Below are positions 34,123-42,739 of a DNA stretch of 64,000 nucleotides, piece after piece. The stretch lies in assembly GCF_014205765.1 (NCBI RefSeq), contig NZ_JACIIZ010000007.1, positions 124,001 to 188,000 on the forward strand, given 5' to 3'. Every line of letters begins with the position of its first letter. The first letter of the stretch is position 1. The notes beneath the pieces are model-generated. The model searched no databases and was not told the DNA's origin. It saw only the letters and a list, made by a program, of their open reading frames with translations. This DNA is from Nitrospirillum iridis. Lineage in GTDB: Bacteria; Pseudomonadota; Alphaproteobacteria; Azospirillales; Azospirillaceae. The position numbers and the translations under genes were made by a program.

Positions 34123-35412
34123 ATGGAACTTCATTACTGTGTCCCCGTTTGGGGCAGCGCCTATGTTGCTCAACTGACCGACGTCAGCCTGCCTAGTTTG
34201 TTAGCTCCGGGAAACCTCCCGGCGCTGTCGCAGATGGTATCTGTCCGTCTTAGGATTTTCACCCGCTCCGCTGACGCCAGGCAGATCCGTGACAGTGCCA
34301 TCTGGCCCCGCCTTGTGGCCTGCGTTCCGGTGGATATCGTCACCTGTGATGACCTGAACCTGTCGGAAACGTATGCCGGCATGTCCAATTTGCTGCAGGC
34401 TGCGATCCGGCAGGCGGGGGCGGCCGGCGCGGCCTTTGTGCCCCAGGCGGCGGACGGGTTTTGGTCTGACGGCAGCTTGGCGACGCTGGGCCGTCTGTTG
34501 CATGCGGGCAAACGGCTGGTGCTGTGCGGCGGGCTTCGGGTGGTGACGGAAACCTTCGCTCCCGCTGTCCGGTCTCGTTTCGGCGTGCCGGACGGGGCCA
34601 TTGCCATCAGTGGCCGGGACATGGTGGATTTGGCGTTGGACCACCTGCACCCCAGCATGGGGCTTTATTTCAATGACAGCCGGCTGCGTGCAGTCTCCAC
34701 CTCTTGGTGGCTACGGCCTTATTCGCGGCGCAGCCTCGTTCAGAACATTTTTCATTTTGTGCCGCTGGCCGTAGTGGGCACTGGATATGACGCACGGTTC
34801 AATGGCACGGTCGACCGTGGTTTTGTGGAAACACTGGATGTTCGACCAGAAGACGTGGCGCTGATCGATTCCAGCGATGACCTGACGCTGGTGGATTTGG
34901 CCCCCGCTGCCCGCGTCATCGGCGAGCCCCAGTTAACCTGTCTGTCGGATGCCGTATTCACAGGGCGCTGGTTCCGCGAAATGGGGGAGTCTCACGCTTT
35001 CCTTGGAGGTCGTTTCTACGCGAAGCCCATCCGATTCCGGGGCGGCGATGCGGATGACCCCGCAGTGCGGCGCGCCGAGCGTCAGGCCGCGCGGATGGCG
35101 CGGCGTCAGGTCTACGCAGGCCTAGTGGTTGCGGAGGCGCTGGCGGTAGCCGCCGCGTTGCACGCTGCCGGCTGGCTTGACCTTGCCCACGATGTCAAGG
35201 CACGGGCCCTATCGGGAGGTCTGTCTTTGCCGGTCGGCCGGCTCGCGCCCTACACCGCCTGTCTCCCGGCAGACCCAAGTACGCTGGTCTCGGTTCTGGA
35301 CCGCTTGAAGGATCACGTCGTGGTGGGGCGCGGCCATGTTCCTCCGGCCGGGGCTCTGGCTGGTCCCATCGAGACGGGGCTGGGCGAGATTTATGTCCTG
35401 GGGTCGAGGTAG
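34123..35412 (+). CDS. unrecognised glycosyltransferase-like protein, paralogue B
   Basis: A 429-residue paralogue of the gene at 32017. It shares the N-terminal WGSAYVAQLTDVSLPSLLAPG segment, DGFWSDGSLATLGRL, and the AISGRDMVDLALDHLH block at matching positions. No membrane segment or signal peptide is seen. It is the last gene of the rightward operon, and its 3' end overlaps the convergent hypothetical gene by 22 bp. Confidence 0.55.
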   Translation: MELHYCVPVWGSAYVAQLTDVSLPSLLAPGNLPALSQMVSVRLRIFTRSADARQIRDSAIWPRLVACVPVDIVTCDDLNLSETYAGMSNLLQAAIRQAGAAGAAFVPQAADGFWSDGSLATLGRLLHAGKRLVLCGGLRVVTETFAPAVRSRFGVPDGAIAISGRDMVDLALDHLHPSMGLYFNDSRLRAVSTSWWLRPYSRRSLVQNIFHFVPLAVVGTGYDARFNGTVDRGFVETLDVRPEDVALIDSSDDLTLVDLAPAARVIGEPQLTCLSDAVFTGRWFREMGESHAFLGGRFYAKPIRFRGGDADDPAVRRAERQAARMARRQVYAGLVVAEALAVAAALHAAGWLDLAHDVKARALSGGLSLPVGRLAPYTACLPADPSTLVSVLDRLKDHVVVGRGHVPPAGALAGPIETGLGEIYVLGSR

Positions 35413-36104
35413 CGCGCCACACTTCTATGGTATGCCGCGTCCGGGTCGGCGGAATCCAGTGTGATCAGCGCCTCTGCCAGCGTCTCATGGGCTGGCCGTG
35501 ATTTCGGATCGAAAAGAACAGCAACGGCGGCGGCCGTCGCGGCGGCATGGAGATGTCCGTCCAGTACCAGTAAAACGCTTAAGAGGGTGGCGGCATGGCG
35601 CCCCCGCGTGGCGCCGTCGCGACCGAAGCCGATCTGCCGTGCGGCTTGGACGATCAGCAAGTCAATCAACGCCGGATCCAGGGGGGGGCCGGCCGGCCTC
35701 TTGAACTGACGGTCAATTTCTCGCCGTTGTGAGATGCCCCACAGCGCGCCGCACAGGTCGGGATTTCCCCAGATCCCCCAAGGAGTGGTGCGAGGCACGG
35801 CCCATCCTGCGTTTGGGTGACGCAGGAAGGCCGCACCATCCCCCCTGGCGAAGGCGCGTAGGGCCGCCTGCCGTTCCGTCCGCCATCGCCGACTTTCCGT
35901 AATCGCAGGAGGCACCAGCGACGTCGTCATTCTGTCTAAGGCCCCCGCCCGCACGGTCTTGCCCTGGAGGTGGAACAGGCGGGCCGCATGGTGGCTCAGC
36001 AGCACCAGGCCCATACGGAACGGCGCGATCTCGGCTCCATGCCTCGTGACCCATTGCAAACACCAGGCATGAAAGCGTTCATGGTCCAGGATGGTGATGG
36101 ACAT
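35391..36104 (-). CDS. hypothetical protein, last gene of leftward operon
   Basis: A 237-residue protein with no recognised domain. It is rich in helices, with an Ala-rich stretch near residue 180 (HAAATAAAVAVLFD) that looks TPR- or ARM-like. It follows the sulfotransferase after 9 bp on the same strand and ends inside the convergent glycosyltransferase-like gene. I infer an accessory role in the sugar pathway from position only. Confidence 0.5.
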   Translation of the reverse strand: MSITILDHERFHAWCLQWVTRHGAEIAPFRMGLVLLSHHAARLFHLQGKTVRAGALDRMTTSLVPPAITESRRWRTERQAALRAFARGDGAAFLRHPNAGWAVPRTTPWGIWGNPDLCGALWGISQRREIDRQFKRPAGPPLDPALIDLLIVQAARQIGFGRDGATRGRHAATLLSVLLVLDGHLHAAATAAAVAVLFDPKSRPAHETLAEALITLDSADPDAAYHRSVARYLDPRT

Positions 36105-36113
36105 CGGATCGCC

Positions 36114-37313
36114 TCAATCGTACCAGCCGAAACGATCCATCAGCGCATCGGGCATCAGTGCACGCATCCTGTCCTGCTGCTCCTGCCGGAATGCGGTTCG
36201 CCACTCATCCTTGCGGCCCTCTCGGAAATGCAGGGCGGCGGAGGGCGCCACCTCGGCCAGGGCAACCGTGGAGGCCCCCTCCAGATCATAAAATTTGCAG
36301 GCGCGTGCAAAGAAGGCGGGGACGTTGCTGACCGATTCCTCATAAGTGCTGAACAGTACTTTCAGCGGCGAACCAGAATCAACTATGCGGGTCCAACCGA
36401 CGATCCACTCTACCTCCTTCGCGAAATAATGCTCCAACATGAACTCGGCTTGCTCTTCGAAGGGCAGCCCGGGATAGTTGGCAGGCAAAAAAGGCTTATG
36501 GATTTCCAAGCACAGCCGGTATTCCCTGCTGAAATGGTGCAGGGTGGACAGCATCGTTTGCCGGGGGTCGCGCACATGGACGATAATCTTGTCCAGACCA
36601 GCGGCCAGCAGCGCCTGCTCTACTGCGGGGGTACCGGGCAGGTGTTCCTGCGATAGCGCCCCGCCCTGTGCAAGCTGAGTGGCCCAACCATGCACTACTT
36701 GATCGGTCAAAGCATGGTCCGATATGGCTATGGTTGAAGTTGGCAGGTCGAAGCTACGGGCCAATACTTCTTGTAGAAACATGCTGCCGGACTTCGGCAG
36801 GGTGTTCAACAGAACGGCAGGCATACCCGCACGCTTTCGCTCTTGTTGTCGTTGGTGGGCGGCTTCCAGACCCGAGGGCCTGGCGTGAGGCAGCAGGTGT
36901 ATGGGTATGCTCGGGTGGCGCCGTTGAACCCGATCGCAAAGAGCAATGAGGTCGTTCAAACGCCCGCTTGCAGCCAAGCAATTCTGCAAAACCACCAAGT
37001 CATTGGCCCAAAGGGGATTGAGGCTCAATGCCGCCTCAAGGATCTGTAGCACGGTATCGGTTTGCGACTGCGCCCGCGCCAGATGGATGATTTGGCGACT
37101 GGCTCCGGGCCACCAAGAGGCCAATGCCGCCAGATGATCGGCCGCCGCTGCTATTGACGGGAGGGGATCATGGGCGAAAACGGTTGATTCATTGGCCGTG
37201 CCGGCCTCGATGGCCGCCAGCCTCCGGGCCAGGGCAGCGTCACTCTTGCTTGCAGCATTTTCGGCGACTTGAACGAATGACGGGGTAGAGATGGTGTCCA
37301 TCTGCGTATCCAT
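36114..37313 (-). CDS. sulfotransferase with N-terminal TPR-like region
   Basis: A 399-residue protein. The first ~170 residues are TPR-like helices (HLARAQSQTDTVLQILEAAL, ALSLNPLWANDLVVLQNCLA). Then comes a sulfotransferase domain: the 5'-phosphosulfate loop LPKSGSMFLQEVL near residue 190 and the 3'-phosphate motif VHVRDPRQTMLS near 265, both expected for PAPS-dependent enzymes. It should sulfate a hydroxyl of the glycan made here. It is 3 bp downstream of the RmlD-like gene. The stretch is visibly less GC-rich than its neighbours, suggesting different origin. Confidence 0.85.
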   Translation of the reverse strand: MDTQMDTISTPSFVQVAENAASKSDAALARRLAAIEAGTANESTVFAHDPLPSIAAAADHLAALASWWPGASRQIIHLARAQSQTDTVLQILEAALSLNPLWANDLVVLQNCLAASGRLNDLIALCDRVQRRHPSIPIHLLPHARPSGLEAAHQRQQERKRAGMPAVLLNTLPKSGSMFLQEVLARSFDLPTSTIAISDHALTDQVVHGWATQLAQGGALSQEHLPGTPAVEQALLAAGLDKIIVHVRDPRQTMLSTLHHFSREYRLCLEIHKPFLPANYPGLPFEEQAEFMLEHYFAKEVEWIVGWTRIVDSGSPLKVLFSTYEESVSNVPAFFARACKFYDLEGASTVALAEVAPSAALHFREGRKDEWRTAFRQEQQDRMRALMPDALMDRFGWYD

Positions 37314-37316
37314 GGG

Positions 37317-38225
37317 TCAGATAGATCGGAGGGGCGGATATGTCTGACGCATCCCGCAGGCGGCGACGATGCCGTCGATATCGGTTGGGACCATACTTAC
37401 GGCGGCGGTCAACCGGTCGATGCGCAGTGACACATCCCGCGGACGCGGTTCCAGCGTTGGGAAATCACGCATAAGGGCCGGTTGCACCTTGCCCAGTGGC
37501 CAAGCTGGACGATGTTTTTCCAACCATCGACGGCTCTTCTCGGCTATCTCCAGGCGGCTGAGCCCGTCGGGGCCGGCAAGGTGAAAGATGCCGTTTGCCT
37601 TCGTTTGTAACAGTCCTAGTAGCAAGCTGGCGGCATCATCATCCAGAAGAGGTGAAAAGCGCTGGTCTGCGGCGACATGGACGGTTTCGCCGCGCCGCAG
37701 TCGTGCCATCAGGTCTGTTACCAGGGTGCCGTCGCCGGGGGTGCTCCCCAGCACGCGGGCGCAGCGGGCGATGACAGTACGTGTCCGTGCCGCCGCAACG
37801 ATCGCTTCCGCTTCCAGCTTCAGTCGCCCGTATGTCAGCAGGGGCGCCGGTGCGTCCGTTTCCCGATAGGCCCCTTGCTGGCCGTCGTAGACCACTTCAC
37901 TCGACAGGAAAACGATGGGCAGTCCCCGGGCTGTACACGCTTGAACCGCCCGGTGCACAGCCTCGACGTTCAGTTGCCATGCGTCCTGCGGCCGGGCGGC
38001 ACAAATGTCAGGTGAGGTCAGGCCCATCATCAGGAATACGCCGTCCAGGCCACCCGCACCGTCGATAACCGGCTCTACGGCTTCCGTCAGCGCATCGAAA
38101 GGTACGGTTCCCGCGAAACGTCGGTGTCGACCGGTTGTGATACAGCGGTCAGGACCCAGGCGACGCGTCAGGGCTTGGCCCAGGATACCTGTACCACCCA
38201 GGACCAGAATGCGCCCGATAGTCAC
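37317..38225 (-). CDS. RmlD-like NAD(P)-dependent sugar reductase, copy 1
   Basis: A 302-residue extended-SDR protein. ILVLGGTGILGQALTRRL at the N-terminus is the Rossmann motif, VFLSSEVVYDG follows the fifth strand, and YGRLK holds the catalytic Tyr-x3-Lys. It resembles dTDP-4-dehydrorhamnose reductase, but the substrate is not known. The GTG at 38225 overlaps the methyltransferase TGA by 4 bp and is preferred over the longer frame to 38324. A paralogue is at 42736-43677. Confidence 0.82.
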   Translation of the reverse strand: MTIGRILVLGGTGILGQALTRRLGPDRCITTGRHRRFAGTVPFDALTEAVEPVIDGAGGLDGVFLMMGLTSPDICAARPQDAWQLNVEAVHRAVQACTARGLPIVFLSSEVVYDGQQGAYRETDAPAPLLTYGRLKLEAEAIVAAARTRTVIARCARVLGSTPGDGTLVTDLMARLRRGETVHVAADQRFSPLLDDDAASLLLGLLQTKANGIFHLAGPDGLSRLEIAEKSRRWLEKHRPAWPLGKVQPALMRDFPTLEPRPRDVSLRIDRLTAAVSMVPTDIDGIVAACGMRQTYPPLRSI

Positions 38226-39373
38226 GCGAACGCCTCCCGCCGTACCAACGTCAGGTACTGCTGGCCCCTGCCGAACCAGGGTGTGAAGGTGCTGGTGGGA
38301 CGGGGCCGCTCGCCCGGCCGCCAAGAAGCCAGCACGTCGATCAGGTCATCAAGGGCAGGCAGGGTTTGCGGCGTGGCTGCCAGGACGAGGGGGCGGAGGG
38401 CCGCCAGCTCCGCCAGAACCGGCATCATATCCGGTGCTGCGGCGGCAATGGCGGCTTCCATTGCGGCGCAGGTGGCAGCGCAAGCCTGGGTCAGCGCCTT
38501 TACCGTTTCCACTGGTGCCGGTGCCGGGTGTCCGCGGCAATCGATCAGGCAGTGGCGCCACCGTTCGAATTCCGCCAAGGCTTGGTCGTTAAAGTTCCCG
38601 TCCACCGTCTTGTACCAACGCCAATCGGTGCCGAAACGGGGTGAGGATGCCAGCATGTCAAAGTTGCTGTCTAAAAGGCGGATCGCTTCGTCCAAGCCCC
38701 AGAACCGTCCTAATCGCGGCACCAACAGCACATCGATGATCCAGTGGTCGGGCAGGCGGCTCATCCCCGGAAGTGCCGCCACGTGCGGCAGAAAATAGGG
38801 GCGCACCAGATCCAGGCGCTGTGGCAGCGGCAAGTCGGTTGGGGCTATCAGGCGGGCTAGCAGCCGTCGGCCTATTTCCGGCAGGAAAGAGACGGCATCC
38901 ACACAGGTGAGCATCAGGATACCGCCTGGTGCCACGCAAGATGCTATATGGCGCACTAGGGACGCGGGGTCCTTCTGGATATTGGTTACGCCCTCGCACA
39001 ACACCACATCGAAATCCGGCCGGGCGGGATAGTCCAGGAACAGAGTTTCCACCTGGCCGACGGTTTCATCGAACAAGCCATGCCGGCTCATCAATGCGCG
39101 GGTTTCATCAATACCTGTGCGGTTGCCGTCCACCAGGATGTAGGTCGCAGGCTTAAGACTGGCAGTATAAAGGCAGTTATGACCCGAGCCGGGGCCGAAT
39201 TCGATGACGCGGCGGCCGCGAACGGTCAGTGGCGATAGTCCAAGCAGATGGTACAATGAACGACGGCGGCGGAAATGCGCTTCCAGATTTTCGATTGACT
39301 GACTGACTGGGCTGACACGGTGGGTTTGGTAGAACGCTAGAACCTCGCTTTGGGCGCTGGGATCCCGTGTCAT
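38222..39373 (-). CDS. class I SAM-dependent methyltransferase, copy 1
   Basis: A 383-residue protein. The SAM motif is VIEFGPGSGHNCLYTASL near residue 55, the ribose-binding Asp lies in ILVDGN, and DVVLCEG marks motif IV. A long C-terminal half (to FGRGQQYLTLVRR) is helical and not part of the methyltransferase core. It pairs with the RmlD-like gene (4 bp overlap). A paralogue at 41594-42739 keeps the same two regions. Confidence 0.82.
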   Translation of the reverse strand: MTRDPSAQSEVLAFYQTHRVSPVSQSIENLEAHFRRRRSLYHLLGLSPLTVRGRRVIEFGPGSGHNCLYTASLKPATYILVDGNRTGIDETRALMSRHGLFDETVGQVETLFLDYPARPDFDVVLCEGVTNIQKDPASLVRHIASCVAPGGILMLTCVDAVSFLPEIGRRLLARLIAPTDLPLPQRLDLVRPYFLPHVAALPGMSRLPDHWIIDVLLVPRLGRFWGLDEAIRLLDSNFDMLASSPRFGTDWRWYKTVDGNFNDQALAEFERWRHCLIDCRGHPAPAPVETVKALTQACAATCAAMEAAIAAAAPDMMPVLAELAALRPLVLAATPQTLPALDDLIDVLASWRPGERPRPTSTFTPWFGRGQQYLTLVRREAFA

Positions 39374-40320
39374 GATGCTTCCTCATGACTGGTGGCGCCC
39401 AGGATCGATTGGGCCAGCCGCCGCGATAGGATACGGCGCCCTTCCGCGTTCAGATGTTCCGTCGGATGGCTGGGGCGCAAGAAAGCGGAGGCAGGAAATG
39501 TGTCCGTAAAATCCAGCAGATGGACCTGCGACCGTGCCAACTGCGCGGTCAGTGCCTGGCGCACGGCGACGACGTTGGCGGCTACCCGCTCCCGCATCTC
39601 TTCACCAGCATATTGAGCGGCGGCGTCCAGATTGACCGGAGCCAAATAGGCATGGACGTCGGCGCCCAGAGATAGGGCTAGAGCCACTGTAGCGCATAGA
39701 GCCTGCAGTCGCGGGTGATCAGGCGGAATGGCAAATCCATGATAGGCCCGGAACACCTCCCGCAGGCGCAGAGGTTCGGTAGTGTCAGACTTATCTGCAA
39801 GGAAAGTCTGCAGGGCGCCGATGGTCGGGGCGAGCACGCCCTCGATGGCCAACGGCGTTGCCAGAAACTGGACCTCGTCGCCCAAGGCTTCATCCGTCGG
39901 TGACGGAATCACCGGGGTTGCGCCCTGCGCGATGGCCGCCAACCACTCCATCTCCATCTTGAACTGCCAGGCCGGGGTTCCCATCCAAACCGGCCCGAAG
40001 GATCGCAAGTTGACGATGATGGCTACATGCCGGGGCCGCCACCCTATTTTCGCGCCGGCGGCCAGGACACGCTCGAACAGGGGCAGGGTATAAGCACCTT
40101 TGGAAACAATGCCCACCGGCCCAGCTTCGGCGAGATCATCCAGAAACATCTCGGCCAAAGAACGCCGGTCGGTGTCCTGATTGGCAACGCGTTCGAAAGT
40201 TGAATCCCCCATCACCAGGCAGGCGGGCGCGGGAACGCCACCGGAGAGCGCCGCCGCCAGGTCATCGGTACAGCGGCTATGCCACCCAACGGAGGTCAAG
40301 GCGCCAAGCGGGGCGTTCAT
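39370..40320 (-). CDS. SGNH/GDSL-type esterase-like protein
   Basis: A 316-residue protein. LVMGDSTFER near residue 40 is the block I GDS with Thr where Leu is usual. VNLRSFGP near 110 fits block III, and HPTEHLNAEGRRIL near 290 supplies the block V His (T-E-H-L-N, not the common D-x-x-H). No signal peptide is seen. Enzymes with this fold often add or remove acetyl groups on glycans. It overlaps both neighbours by 4 bp. Confidence 0.65.
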   Translation of the reverse strand: MNAPLGALTSVGWHSRCTDDLAAALSGGVPAPACLVMGDSTFERVANQDTDRRSLAEMFLDDLAEAGPVGIVSKGAYTLPLFERVLAAGAKIGWRPRHVAIIVNLRSFGPVWMGTPAWQFKMEMEWLAAIAQGATPVIPSPTDEALGDEVQFLATPLAIEGVLAPTIGALQTFLADKSDTTEPLRLREVFRAYHGFAIPPDHPRLQALCATVALALSLGADVHAYLAPVNLDAAAQYAGEEMRERVAANVVAVRQALTAQLARSQVHLLDFTDTFPASAFLRPSHPTEHLNAEGRRILSRRLAQSILGATSHEEAS

Positions 40321-41513
40321 TTAGGCCCTTCCGGATCGGCGAAGGCACCCAGATCGGTGTATATCCGCAGCAAGTCGGCGGCCGCCCATTTGCGCTGGGC
40401 GATGGTGTAACGCAGGTAGGCGCGTCCGGCCTCCATCGCTTGGCGGTGAGCCGCCAACGCTTCTTCCGCGCGGCCCGCAGCGGTCAGAGCAAGGCCCTGG
40501 TTGGTCAGGCACCAGACATCGTTCGGTGCTATAAGCAGGGCAGCCTGATGGGCGGCCAAGGCGTTATCGATCTGGCCCAGGCCAAGCAGGGCCAACCCCA
40601 GATTGCTGAGGACGAAGGCCTCATTGGGTGAGGCGGCGACGGCCTCGCGCTGGAGATCCACGCTTTCCTGCCAATTTCCCTGATTGGCAGCAATGAGACC
40701 TGACAAGGTCTTGGCAGCCGGATCGGAGGCCCGCTCCCGCACCAGGGCGGCGGCGCGCTCCAGGCGCCCGGCGGCCAGGGCGCCGCGCACGTGCTGGGTG
40801 AGGCTGGATTGTGGAGCATCGCGTTGTGCAGCCATCCGGTCCATGATATCGACACCGGCATCGAATTGCCCTGTGCACAGCAGCGCCTGTGCGTGATGCA
40901 CTTCCAGACTATGATCATCAGGGGCGTAAATGCGCAGGGCGGCAAAAGCCGCCACGGCGGCTTCGAACCGCTGAGTCTGGATGTTCATCATGGCCGCGCG
41001 GCGGTAGAGTTCCACCAACCCAGGGCGAATGTCCTTATCCCTCAGGTCTGGAAGACTATCCGGCGGGGCGGTATCCCATGCACCACGAGTAATGAAACTC
41101 AGGGCTGCCCGGACGTGCAGGATGGCTGGTGTGTCGCCAGCCAGGCGTCCCGCAGCTTGCACGGCCTGCGCGGCCTTGTCCGGATCACCTCGGTTGGCCT
41201 GGAATAGGGCCTCGGCCAATTGGGCGTTGATGGCGGCGTCCGGGTTGTTCGCGACGGCTGCCCGGAGCAACTCGGCCGCTTCCTCAGGCTGCCCGGTTTT
41301 CAACAGAAGAGTATGCAACTGTTGAAGGGCCAGCGGAAAGTCGGGCTGGATGGCCAGGGCTTGGCGCAACTGGGCAATGGCTGCGGCGTCTTCTCCCCGG
41401 CTGGCCAGCGCCACACCCATTTCCAGGTGATAGTTGGAAAAGGTGTCGCGCCGAATCGCCTGCCGCCAGCGTTCGATGTCGTCCGCGGTTAGGGCAGGGG
41501 CTGGTCCGGACAT
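40317..41513 (-). CDS. TPR protein
   Basis: A 398-residue protein of tandem tetratricopeptide repeats from residue ~25 to 390, for example AAIAQLRQALAIQPDFPLAL and FVLSNLGLALLGLGQIDNAL. It has no catalytic motif. It is likely a scaffold for the glycan-modifying enzymes, as with the other TPR proteins in the island. The preceding gene ends 80 bp away, the largest gap within this operon. Confidence 0.8.
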   Translation of the reverse strand: MSGPAPALTADDIERWRQAIRRDTFSNYHLEMGVALASRGEDAAAIAQLRQALAIQPDFPLALQQLHTLLLKTGQPEEAAELLRAAVANNPDAAINAQLAEALFQANRGDPDKAAQAVQAAGRLAGDTPAILHVRAALSFITRGAWDTAPPDSLPDLRDKDIRPGLVELYRRAAMMNIQTQRFEAAVAAFAALRIYAPDDHSLEVHHAQALLCTGQFDAGVDIMDRMAAQRDAPQSSLTQHVRGALAAGRLERAAALVRERASDPAAKTLSGLIAANQGNWQESVDLQREAVAASPNEAFVLSNLGLALLGLGQIDNALAAHQAALLIAPNDVWCLTNQGLALTAAGRAEEALAAHRQAMEAGRAYLRYTIAQRKWAAADLLRIYTDLGAFADPEGPK

Positions 41514-41593
41514 TGCGCTATCTCCCTGGGGATGAGGATCGGGATGTTAATTTGTGGTGACGTTAACACGGGCACGGTCGACATCGGGGTGAT

Positions 41594-42739
41594 TTACCGG
41601 GTGGCAGGCTGGGTGCGACTGACCATGATATATTGCTGACCTCGACCGAAAAGGCTGCGGAAATCCCGCAAGTCATCAGCCTCGCCCCGCCACAGGCGGG
41701 GAGCGCCTGCCAGGAAGGCATCCAGCGCCGCGGCCGTCGATGCCCATGGGGGCGGCAACAGGGTGCGGACAGCGGCCACCTTGTCCAGGAAGGCGTCCAG
41801 CACGGCGGTGTCGCCAGCGTCCTTCAGGTCCAGATGGATATCCCAGGCCTCGCCGCACAGCGCTTCTACCTGCCGGCCCAGCGCCGGCTCCACCGCCACG
41901 GGCGGGAGGCGGTAATCGATCAGGGACAGTGACCAGCCGGCAAGCTGGTCGGCCACGCGTTCCCATTCCGGCTGGGTCGATTCCGGCACGGATTTGAACC
42001 AGCGCCAGTCCTGCAACAGCCGGGGAGAGGTGCCGACCGTGTCGAAGCCGCCGCCCAGGGTGCGGACCACGTCCTCCAGGGTGAAGACGATGTTGCGGCC
42101 ATAGGGGTGGAGGATCTGGTCGACCACCCAGTCCTCATGCAGGCGGCTCATGCCCGGCAGGCTGAGAAGGTCGGGGCGGAAGAAGGCGGCCATACGGCTC
42201 GCAAGGGCGGACAAGCCGTCTTGTCGCTCGAACAGTGGACGCAGCGCCCGCCGGCAGGTTTCCGCCAACAGCGAGGTGTGGCTCATTGTGGTGACCACCA
42301 GCACGCCATCGGGCGCCACCAGACCGGCGACATGGTTCAGGAAACCCACAGGATCTTGCTGCGGGGGCAGCAAGCCCTCGCACAGTACGACGTCGAAGCG
42401 CTCGGGAATGTCCATGGCCAGCAGATTGCCCTGCCGGACCTCGACCGGCGTGGCGCCGAACATGCCGTCAGCCTGCTTGGCCGCCAGGGCGGAGATGGAG
42501 TGTGGGTTGCCGTCCACCATGACGTAACGGGCGGGCGCCAGGCTGGCGGTATACAGGGCATTGTCCCCCGTCCCCGGGCCGATCTCCAGCACCTGGCGTC
42601 CGCGCACCAGGCCCGGCAGCAGGCCCAGATGGTGATACAGCGCCCGGCGCCGGGCGAAATGCCGCGCCATGTCGGACAGGTCCTGACGGACCGGGATGAT
42701 CTGGTTTTGCTCGTAGAAATCCAGATAGGGGCGGGTCAT
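41594..42739 (-). CDS. class I SAM-dependent methyltransferase, copy 2
   Basis: A 381-residue paralogue of the gene at 38222. The SAM motif VLEIGPGTGDNALYTASL, VMVDGN, and DVVLCEGLLPPQQDP are conserved, and the C-terminus ends in FGRGQQYIMVSR as in copy 1. The ATG at 42739 is chosen because it overlaps the upstream TGA (ATGA); the frame continues further upstream without family-like sequence. Confidence 0.82.
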   Translation of the reverse strand: MTRPYLDFYEQNQIIPVRQDLSDMARHFARRRALYHHLGLLPGLVRGRQVLEIGPGTGDNALYTASLAPARYVMVDGNPHSISALAAKQADGMFGATPVEVRQGNLLAMDIPERFDVVLCEGLLPPQQDPVGFLNHVAGLVAPDGVLVVTTMSHTSLLAETCRRALRPLFERQDGLSALASRMAAFFRPDLLSLPGMSRLHEDWVVDQILHPYGRNIVFTLEDVVRTLGGGFDTVGTSPRLLQDWRWFKSVPESTQPEWERVADQLAGWSLSLIDYRLPPVAVEPALGRQVEALCGEAWDIHLDLKDAGDTAVLDAFLDKVAAVRTLLPPPWASTAAALDAFLAGAPRLWRGEADDLRDFRSLFGRGQQYIMVSRTQPATR

